This document shows positions 9,227 through 15,986 of a stretch of 25,129 nucleotides of DNA, in pieces. The translations under genes and the position numbers were made by a program. The stretch is from CBCXVS01 sp965178525. Its GTDB lineage: Bacteria; Tectomicrobia; Entotheonellia; Entotheonellales; Entotheonellaceae. The first letter of the stretch is position 1; each line of letters begins with the position of its first letter. Where the stretch lies: positions 1 to 25,129 of the forward strand of contig CBCXVS010000084.1 of NCBI GenBank assembly GCA_965178525.1, in the 5' to 3' direction. Under the pieces are notes generated by a model that saw only the letters and a program-made list of their open reading frames with translations, did no database searches and had not been told where the DNA came from.

Positions 9227-10174
9227 ATGATGAAAAACAAGTTCTTATTAATCATAAAATTTATTGTTTCCGTTGGCCTTCTGATATTCTTATTTCGTCA
9301 AATTAACATTCAGAATGTCATTGATCGTTATGCCGATCTGGATGTACGCTTTTTAGTATTGGCTTATGTTATGCTCGTGATTCAATACTTATTAAGCACT
9401 TTCAAATGGCAGAATATCCTGCAATCAGATAACATCTCCATGCCTTACGGCTTCCTGATGGAAACCTGCTTTATTGGAAACTTTATTAGTTTCTTTCTAC
9501 CCTCAGGTTTTGGGGGAGATATTTACAGAGTGTATGATACCCAGAATATCAACCAGAACCTATTGAGCAGCACATCGTCGGTTCTATTTGACCGACTTTC
9601 GGGGCTCTTCGCACTGCTTTCAATAGCGTGTATCTCTTATGTATTTCTACCAAATGTGCCATACAATTTTAGTATAATAATCCTCTATGTTGCCTCTATA
9701 TTGCTATTCGGTTGATTTACCTCAGAAAGAGTTATCATTAAGTTGAGTTCTCCAAAATCGAAACCATTGAGACTTCTATGGAAACTTCTGAATGCGTTTT
9801 ATCTATACCGAAAAAGTAGAAACCTAATCATATTAGTGTTACTTATCTCTTTTCTATTTCAATTCAATATCATACTAGTCAACAAGATTTACTGTACTGC
9901 TTTAGGCATTGATATCTCTTTGAGATATTTGCTAATTATCATACCTTTAATCTACCTAATGGAAATTCTACCAATATCGATTAATGGATTAGGTGTTCGA
10001 GAAAGTGCTTTTGTTTTCTTTTTCAATACCATTGGAAAATCAGCAGAGGAAGGCATTGCCGTGTCATTGATGATTATTTTCATGCGTTATTTGGTAGGTA
10101 TTATCGGGGGAATGTTCTTATTGTTCAATATTTTTAAAGTAAAATCATCGAAAAGACTTGAAAGTAAAATATAA
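9227..10174 (+). CDS. Flippase-like integral membrane protein (YbhN / LPG_synthase_TM family), one in-frame TGA
   Basis: About 315 residues if the TGA at 9713-9715 is read through. The frame is otherwise open from 9227 to 10174, and both halves belong to one protein. The N-terminal half has the family signature FLPSGFGGDIYRVYDT (about 94-109) after several membrane helices, followed by SSVLFDRLSGLFALL. The C-terminal half has EILPISINGLGVRESAFVFF, the second hallmark of this fold. These proteins resemble the lipid-flipping domain of MprF and occur in glycolipid and polysaccharide loci. The stop could be a real nonsense mutation, or a pair of compensating indels around 9712-9742, because frame 3 there reads a membrane-like LIYLRKSYH. 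A TTG at 9743 could restart translation of the second half. Very AT-rich. Confidence 0.8.
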
Positions 10175-10185
10175 GGCGACCATAC

Positions 10186-10254
10186 ATGATGAGATATTTG
10201 TCTCTATGTAGTTGTGTCGCATTCATCTTAGCTGCGTCTCCAGGCCGGGTCTGA
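10186..10254 (+). CDS. Possible 22-residue signal-peptide-like remnant
   Basis: ATG ATG opens a short ORF reading MMRYLSLCSCVAFILAAS and ending at TGA 10252. It looks like an export signal cut off from its passenger, or a leader peptide. No Shine-Dalgarno site is convincing, and the following 160 bases show no coding continuation in any frame that I can recognise. It may equally be chance. Confidence 0.2.
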   Translation: MMRYLSLCSCVAFILAASPGRV

Positions 10255-10416
10255 TGCCCTTGGCTCGGACTTCATATCATTTGAGCTAGGAAGGATTACA
10301 AAAGTGGCAGCGCACTCTGTTATGGTAGTCAAGCGTCCTCCCTGTCATTACCGCTAGACGGTTAGATTCACGGGACTCACGCACTGGGTTCCACAAGCTG
10401 AAGAGGTTCATCATCG

Positions 10417-11758
10417 ATGAAGTCTATCCACTATTTCTTTATGGTCCTCACCGTTTTCGTTATGATGGATTCCATTTTTCTTGGTATCCGACGTGCACAG
10501 GCACAGGGCGACGGTCCGGCCCTTCTCAATCCGATAAGCATTACCGTGGAGACGAATGGGACGCTGGCGGTGGCGGATGTGAGCCGTGATGCCGTGCTGC
10601 GAGTGGGTCTCGCCACGGGTGAGCGTACGATTGTATCCGCCAATAACGGCAGGGGCAGTGGTCCAGGATTTTCCGATCTGACGAGTCTAACCGCGGAGGC
10701 TGGTAGAATGCTGGTGGTGGTTGACAAGGTCCTCGATGCCGTGCTGAGGATGGACCCTGTCACCGGCAATCGCACGATCTTATCCGGCTGTTCTCTGGCT
10801 CCCGACCCGTGTCCAGTGCCCCTCGTGGGTAGTGGCCCGGCCTTTCTTACGCCAGTGGGGGTGGCTCGGGAAATCACTGGCATGCTGGCCGTAGTCGACT
10901 CTGAGGCCCGCGCGGTGGTACGGGTAAACGGAAACACAGGCGATCGCACGATTTTGTCGGATGATGTGAGGGGTAGCGGCCCGGTCTTGGATCAGCCGAT
11001 GGGTATCGCTGTGCGGAATAGTGGGTTGCTGGTCTTGGTAGATAAGACCCTCGATGCGGTGGTACAGATCAGCCCCGGCACGGGTGACCGCACGATTATC
11101 TCAGGTTGTCCGCAGACCCCCGGCCCCTGCCCAGTAGACCTGGTTGGCAATGGCCCCTCCTTTGTTGACCCGTTCGATATCGTCATAGAAGGTTCCAGGA
11201 CGTTACTGGTGGCCGACCCAGGTCTCGGGGCCGTGGTGCGGGTGAATGTCATCACGGGCGACCGCACGATCCTGTCAGATACCACGGTCGGCAGCGGTCC
11301 GGTCCTTCTCAATCCGGTAAGCCTCGCCACTGAGAGGAGCGGCATGCTGGTGGTAGCAGATGCAGGCCGAGACGCCGTGATCGGAGTGAACCTATTCACG
11401 GGCGACCGCCAGATTGTTTGTATCCAAGGCGCCGGAGGTGAACATCTCTCCCCCTGCAGGTAAATATACCGCCCTGCAGGCATTCGATCTTGTGCTGATC
11501 ATTGAGGGGCCCATCAACGATTTCATGAGTATGACAGCGACTTTGAACAACTTGGACGTGACCACAACAATTAATGCATGCAGCACACAGAGCCCATTGC
11601 CAAGTGGAGGAATGATCATACGGTGTCCGAATGCGGTCGCGTCTCTCGGGCTCGGGGTGGGCAGGCATGTCCTTGCAGTGCGGCTCACCGCAAGCTTCAA
11701 TGGCATTGGAAGTCGGGTGCTTGGCGCCGCAGTGGCATGGGACATCCTGAAGGAGTAG
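10417..11758 (+). CDS. Secreted NHL-like beta-propeller repeat protein with a conserved-looking C-terminal domain, frameshifted near 11410
   Basis: The first frame gives 348 residues to 11463. Residues 1-29 are a signal peptide ending in AQA. Six repeats then cover about 31-334, each opening G[SN]GP and ending TGDRTILS: 31-79, 80-137, 138-185, 186-243, 244-291 and 292-334. Repeats 2 and 4 carry a ten-residue insert SGC...PCPV-LVG with two cysteines, so short and long units alternate. The repeat pattern resembles NHL or SMP-30-type six-bladed propellers. After the last TGDRQIV the frame runs into non-repetitive residues and stops. One base lower, frame 2 continues SKAPEVNISPPAGKYTA and a domain ending GAAVAWDILKE at 11758. 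One extra base near 11410-11418 would fuse them to about 445 residues. AGAGG lies 10 bases before the ATG. Function unknown; probably extracytoplasmic. Confidence 0.7.
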
Positions 11759-12107
11759 GATAACTCAGGCCAGCCCAACTCGAGTCAATCACCCCCTATC
11801 GGTCCCCTCTTCTGTCTCAGCAGCTTTCTTACCCTTGGAAGTACAGTCCGGCGGCGGTGGCGACGGTGAAAGTACGACACCCGCAGTGATCCAAAACGCC
11901 CTCGCACCCACCCGCCCCGGAGTGAAGACGTGGCCCTCCCAGCTCAGCCTGCGCAGCTTCTCACTGCTGATCACCTGCACCTTCCCCATCCCGCTCCAGA
12001 ACGTCCTCTTGCCAGCTTCCCTTGCAACTCGTGTTCGTTGAAACAGCGACCCGGCAGACGGGGACGGCCCCCCTAGCAGGCTTCTCTGCGCCCATCATGG
12101 GGCCCAG
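11759..12107. other. Gene-poor stretch with no supported gene
   Basis: No recognisable gene. A minus-strand ORF (11789-11989, 66 codons, ATG preceded by a purine-rich stretch) reads MGKVQVISSEKLRRLSWEGH. A one-base shift would extend it upstream through FNEHELQGKLARGRSG. That pattern hints at a decayed gene, but I do not recognise a family and the region is GC-rich enough to give chance ORFs. No RNA gene or convincing terminator is visible. Confidence 0.35.
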
Positions 12108-12422
12108 TCAGCTCAACGGCTCCATCTCATGAAAAAAGCTCGGACGGAAATGGACCGACAGGTCCATGAGCACTTCCGCGATGTCGTCGTCAACCAAGAT
12201 GAGACGACTCCGATGTTCCCACTCCCGTTCCGGCTCCTCATCGATAAAAATAACCCATAATTGTTGGGCGACCTCCTCTGCCAACACGAATCGCGCCCAG
12301 GGCTCGATAGCGCACAACGTATCAAAAGAAAGACGACGCGGTAGCACATAAGCCTTGATACCCTTATGGCGTCCCCGGGGTAAAACGTCTCGTACGAGTT
12401 GTACCACTTCTGTCAATATCAC
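12108..12422 (-). CDS. Small hypothetical protein
   Basis: 104 codons from a GTG start. The composition is protein-like, with alternating hydrophobic and acidic segments (QQLWVIFIDEEPEREWEH, RLILVDDDIAEVLMDLSV), no membrane segment and no signal peptide. I do not recognise a family. No strong Shine-Dalgarno site precedes the GTG. It is the only minus-strand candidate in the left half and stands alone in a gene-poor stretch, so it may be the remnant of a longer gene. The plus-strand frames over the same bases look like shadows. Confidence 0.35.
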   Translation of the reverse strand: MILTEVVQLVRDVLPRGRHKGIKAYVLPRRLSFDTLCAIEPWARFVLAEEVAQQLWVIFIDEEPEREWEHRSRLILVDDDIAEVLMDLSVHFRPSFFHEMEPLS

Positions 12423-12443
12423 CGATGGTTACCCCACTTGAAG

Positions 12444-12464
12444 AGCTATCAGCTATCAGCTCTT
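12444..12464 (+). repeat. Heptamer tandem repeat, AGCTATC type
   Basis: AGCTATC occurs twice in tandem (12444-12450, 12451-12457), followed by the diverged unit AGCTCTT (12458-12464). It lies just upstream of the small minus-strand ORF and about 90 bases before a second, unrelated heptamer tract. Confidence 0.55.
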
Positions 12465-12550
12465 GGGAAGGTCTCCCCGCCCGCTGTGCTCAACGCCCCG
12501 CTACGCATAAACACAGGGCATAGAATGCACCCTATTTTTCTTTTTTTGTC

Positions 12551-12585
12551 ATTCCGCATTCCGCATTCCGCACGCCACATTCGGT
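12551..12585 (+). repeat. Heptamer tandem repeat, ATTCCGC type
   Basis: ATTCCGC is repeated three times without error (12551-12571). Two diverged units stay in register: ACGCCAC (12572-12578) and ATTCGGT (12579-12585). It follows a T-rich run (about 12537-12548) and ends 75 bases before the likely start of the AI-2E permease. Confidence 0.65.
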
Positions 12586-12660
12586 AGCGTGTACTTTAGC
12601 ATGCCCACGCTATTGTGCAAAGCACTACCTGACCCAGACCCCTCGTTTTACAATGTTTTC

Positions 12661-13698
12661 ATGCAAACAAGCTCAACGAAGACCGACAATCTCGCCGTGA
12701 TTCTGTTAAGCATTTTAGTGGTCATTGCGCTTGGCGGGGTCTTACACCTCCTTCGAGGTATCATCCTGCCGTTCCTCGTGGCTATTTTTCTCGCCTACCT
12801 CCTCGCCCCCGTGGTGCGCTTGCTGACACGCGCGCACGTTCCTCATACCGTTGCCAACAGCCTCGTGTTGTTGGCAACGTTTATCCTCTTAGTGCTGATG
12901 GGCATTTTGCTCTACACCGGCGCCCAGTCCTTCGCCAAGGGCTATCCACGCTATGAACCCCAAGTGCGTGCCTTGATTACGCTCGCCACCTCCTACTTCG
13001 AGTTTCTCCCAGCGGAATAGCACGTTACCGATTGGAGCAAACAATTAGCCAGCACCTCCGTCGCTGGAGCGATGTTATCCAGTCTAGGATCGTTTGTCAC
13101 CTTTGCCGGACATGCATTGCTCGTCTTTATTTTCATGATTTTTATCCTGGTGGGCCAGCCTCATCTGCCGACGCGGATCCATGCCGCCTTTGACCCCGAG
13201 CAAGCCCAGCGTATCTGTGAAATCCTCGAGCATATCACCCAGGATCTGCAAACCTATTTCAGCGCCAAAGCGCTAATCAGCCTGGTCACGGGGATTTTGG
13301 TCAATTTGACGCTCATCTTCTTCGCCATCGATTTTGCCATGCTGTGGGGCGTCCTGGCGTTCATGCTCAACTTCATTCCCACCGCAGGATCGACACTCGC
13401 CGCCATCCCCCCGATTATCATCGCCCTACTCAAATTCGATTCCTTCATACCAGCCATCTGGATCGCGGCGAGTCTGACGTTTATCAACGTCCTCTTGGGC
13501 GGCTTAATCGAACCGCGGCTGATGGGCCAACGGCTCAACCTCAGCCCGGTGCTCGTCATCCTCTCCCTGCTGTTCTGGGGCTGGTTGTGGGGCATCATGG
13601 GTATGGCCCTCGCCGTCCCCATCATGGCTACGATCAAAATCGTGTGTGAAAATATCCCAGCGCTCCGCTTTGTCAGCGTCCTGATCAGTAGCAAATAG
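12661..13698 (+). CDS. AI-2E family transporter / PerM-type permease, interrupted by one in-frame TAG
   Basis: Read through TAG 13018-13020, the product has 345 residues, normal for this family of eight-helix membrane proteins (TqsA, PerM, YdiK). The N-terminal part has the typical early helices (LLRGIILPFLVAIFLAYLLA, residues about 30-49). The C-terminal part shows the conserved MLWGVLAFMLNFIPTAGS (about 224-241), followed by INVLLGGLIEPRLMGQRLNL and LLFWGWLWGIMGMALAVPI. Both are characteristic of the family. Frame and spacing are otherwise undisturbed, so a single nonsense codon separates two good halves. ATG 12661 fits the family N-terminus better than upstream starts at 12589 or 12601. 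Members export autoinducer-2, ions or other solutes; the substrate here is unknown. It stands alone, with no partner gene. Confidence 0.85.
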
Positions 13699-13864
13699 TT
13701 TCATGTCGCGCCGCGATGACGTGGAAAGCCAGATCACACGCGCCTTTCCTCTCTGGGCCGGGCAGGCTCGACTTTGCTCGTCCTATACTCTATGATGGGA
13801 GGAATCGTCACATGACCCATGGGCTCTCTACATCCCTTACCTGACGCCAGTTGGAGGACGAAGC

Positions 13865-15235
13865 ATGCGGGCTCCTCATACCGCCACCATTGCAGAGGAC
13901 TACCTCACCACATACGCCCACTCGCAGCACCTACACCAGACGGCCCAAGACGTGCTTCCTGGCGGCGTCACCCATATGGCACGCGCCTTTGACCCCTTCC
14001 CACTCTACATCGACCGCTGCGTTGGCGCCCATAAATGGGACGTCGATGGCAACCCATATATCGACTACTGGATGGGACATGGGGCCATGCTCTTGGGACA
14101 TGCCCATCCCGCAGTGGTCGAGGCCGTCCAAAGCCAGGTCAGCCGGGGCACCCATGCCGGTGGCAACACCCGGCTGGAGATGGAATGGGCGCAGTTGCTC
14201 ACGGACTTGGTGCCGTGTGCCGAAGCCGTAAAATTTACCAGCTCTGGCACAGAGGCAACGCTTCTCGCCCTGCGCGCCGCCCGCGCTTATACCGGCAAAA
14301 GCAAGATGATCAAGTTCGAAGGCCATTTTCACGGCTGGCACGATTATGTCGCCTGCGGGGTCATTCCACCCTACGATACACCCATGTCAGCCGGGATCCC
14401 GGAGGCCGTACAGCGTTCCGTGATCCTCGTGTCATTCAACGATGCGGCGGCCCTGACGGCCGCCCTCGACAGTTCGGACGATATTGCGGCGGTCATCGCC
14501 GAACCGGGCGGGTCATATGATGATACGATCCCTTCGGACCCAGCCTTCCTGGCGCATCTCCGGCAGGAAACGGCGCGCCGGGGCGTCGTGCTGATCTTTG
14601 ATGAAGTGGTCACCGGCTTTCGCTATGCAGTTGGCGGATGTCAGGAGTATTTTGACATTTTGCCCGATCTGACCACGCTCGCCAAAGTCATGGCCGGCGG
14701 CCTCAACGGCGCCGCCGTGGTGGGACGAAAAGCGATCATGGAGGTCTTTGATCCCAAGACCGACCCCACCTGGCAACGGTATCAGATGGTGCCGCACCCC
14801 GGCACGTTCAATGCCAATCCACTCTCGGCCGCGGCCGGGATTGCCGCCCTCAAGCTGATTGCCACGGGCGAGCCGACGAAACGGGCGCAGGAAATGACCG
14901 AGATGCTCATCGACGGGGTCAACGAGGTGCTGAGGCAGCGCGCTGTACCGGGGTGCGCTTACGGCCGCGCCTCCATTTTTAAGACCTTCATCGGCATGGA
15001 AGCGCCACCTTTGACCCGCTATGATTTCAGTCAGGTACAGGACGACACACGCACGCTGGCGCAAGGTCCGCCGTGCAGTCGCACACTGCGTCAGGGTATG
15101 CTGCTCCAGGGCGTGGATTTGATGCGGACCGCCGGCTTTGTCTCCGCCGCTCATACAAGTGAGATGATCGAGGCAACGGTACAGGCTTTTGCGCACACCA
15201 TTCACCGCATGCAACAGGAGGGGTTACTGTCCTGA
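13865..15235 (+). CDS. Class III PLP-dependent aminotransferase, glutamate-1-semialdehyde aminomutase-like
   Basis: 456 residues, fold-type I PLP enzyme. Visible landmarks are the cofactor phosphate site SSGTEA (126-131), HFHGWHD (154-160), the aspartate that holds the pyridine nitrogen in FDEVVTGFR (245-253, Asp246), and the Schiff-base lysine in LAKVMAGGLNGAAVVG (Lys274). The layout is that of the GSA aminomutase branch. The segment after the lysine differs from the usual HemL GG-x-P-x-GA sequence, and the gene stands outside any haem operon. It is more likely one of the many GSA-like aminotransferases acting on a beta- or omega-amino substrate than HemL itself. Shine-Dalgarno GGAGGA (13853-13858) sits 6 bases before the ATG. 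No lesions. Confidence 0.85.
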   Translation: MRAPHTATIAEDYLTTYAHSQHLHQTAQDVLPGGVTHMARAFDPFPLYIDRCVGAHKWDVDGNPYIDYWMGHGAMLLGHAHPAVVEAVQSQVSRGTHAGGNTRLEMEWAQLLTDLVPCAEAVKFTSSGTEATLLALRAARAYTGKSKMIKFEGHFHGWHDYVACGVIPPYDTPMSAGIPEAVQRSVILVSFNDAAALTAALDSSDDIAAVIAEPGGSYDDTIPSDPAFLAHLRQETARRGVVLIFDEVVTGFRYAVGGCQEYFDILPDLTTLAKVMAGGLNGAAVVGRKAIMEVFDPKTDPTWQRYQMVPHPGTFNANPLSAAAGIAALKLIATGEPTKRAQEMTEMLIDGVNEVLRQRAVPGCAYGRASIFKTFIGMEAPPLTRYDFSQVQDDTRTLAQGPPCSRTLRQGMLLQGVDLMRTAGFVSAAHTSEMIEATVQAFAHTIHRMQQEGLLS

Positions 15236-15340
15236 GAATAGGCACGATAGCCGCGTCGCGCAAACGGCGCACAGGCAGAGCGCTGAGGTATCTACGTTTC
15301 TTTATGCAAAGGTCTTGCGCTCGCTTGCTATTCTCACTAC

Positions 15341-15346
15341 TATAAT
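15341..15346 (+). promoter_or_regulatory. TATAAT -10 box, possible khpA promoter
   Basis: A perfect consensus TATAAT is found in the 365-bp gap before khpA. The best -35 candidate, TTGCGC at 15315-15320, is 20 bp away, longer than ideal. Transcription from here would begin near 15353 and give a 5' leader of about 250 bases with several stems. Confidence 0.4.
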
Positions 15347-15383
15347 GAATTAGATTACTCTATTGATAGCCTGGGGCAGGGCC

Positions 15384-15411
15384 ATAACCAGCGCACGCTG
15401 GCGTTGGTTAT
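15384..15411 (+). promoter_or_regulatory. Strong hairpin in the khpA leader
   Basis: ATAACCAGCGC (15384-15394) pairs with GCGTTGGTTAT (15401-15411) over 11 positions with one G-U pair, around a 6-base loop. No U-run follows, so it is not a simple intrinsic terminator. Confidence 0.5.
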
Positions 15412-15436
15412 GCAAATGGGTACCATCCCGTACAGG

Positions 15437-15459
15437 ACGGTCGGGAACGGCCCGGCCGT
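15437..15459 (+). promoter_or_regulatory. Second GC-rich hairpin in the khpA leader
   Basis: ACGGTCGGG (15437-15445) pairs with CCCGGCCGT (15451-15459), nine pairs including one U-G, loop AACGG. A weaker third stem (AGGTCT 15490-15495 with AGACCT 15509-15514) follows. Together they make 15353-15600 a structured leader candidate. Apart from these, the 15236-15600 stretch holds no supported gene. Confidence 0.45.
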
Positions 15460-15600
15460 TTCCACCGATGTGTCTCTACGGGCGCACCAAGGTCTTCCCG
15501 CTTTCAGCAGACCTGGCAGGACTGTATCATCCGTGCCTATCGCAGCGGCTGGTACGCGTTGGGGGGCTGGCCGGAATACCTGTGCTGAGGGGGACCAATG

Positions 15601-15828
15601 AAAGAACTCATCGAGCAAATTGCCAAGGCCATCGTTGAGAAACCGGAAGAGGTCCAGGTCAGGGGAATTGAAGGGGAACATGCAGTTGTCATCGAGCTGC
15701 GTGTCGCCAAAGACGACATCGGTAAAGTGATTGGCAAACAGGGCAAAACGATCACGGCTATGCGTACGATTTTAAATGCGACTCGCATGCAGAAGCAGAA
15801 GCGGCAGGTGCTAGAAGTCATCGAATAG
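15601..15828 (+). CDS. khpA: KH-domain RNA-binding protein KhpA (YlqC family)
   Basis: 76 residues, exactly the size of KhpA. One KH domain fills the protein. The RNA-binding GxxG loop is Gly46-Lys-Gln-Gly49 within IGKVIGKQGKTITAMRTIL. KhpA usually pairs with KhpB (Jag) and binds many transcripts, affecting cell division and wall synthesis. In many genomes it lies between rpsP and rimM-trmD. Here those partners are absent, and the neighbours are an aminotransferase and a PBP-activator-like lipoprotein. A G-rich ribosome binding site (GAGGGGG, about 15587-15593) precedes ATG 15601. It ends with TAG, showing that TAG is a working terminator in this genome. Confidence 0.93.
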   Translation, partial: KELIEQIAKAIVEKPEEVQVRGIEGEHAVVIELRVAKDDIGKVIGKQGKTITAMRTILNATRMQKQKRQVLEVIE

Positions 15829-15986
15829 CGTGCTCCTCTCTCGGCGTAAGCGGCGCTCTTCGTGCGTAATCACGTTTTCGTGGCGGCCTTGCGTGCAGAT
15901 TGAGGCTATCCATGCACCGGCTTTCTAGGACTGCTATGCATCAGGTTTGACTTTTCGACGCGAGACGCGGGTGGGGGGCAGGTGGG

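Noticed and set aside
12444..12585. CRISPR array
   Set aside because: The units are only 7 bp and contiguous with no spacers, and no cas gene is present.
14513..15214. 233-codon minus-strand ORF inside the aminotransferase gene
   Set aside because: The plus strand carries an intact PLP enzyme with all catalytic residues; the antisense product has no recognisable domain.
15388..15588. Open frame before khpA ending in a protein-like stretch (QQTWQDCIIRAYRSGWYALG)
   Set aside because: It has no start codon after the upstream stop at 15385, matches no family I recognise, and overlaps strong hairpins. A decayed gene end cannot be excluded, but a CDS is not supported.
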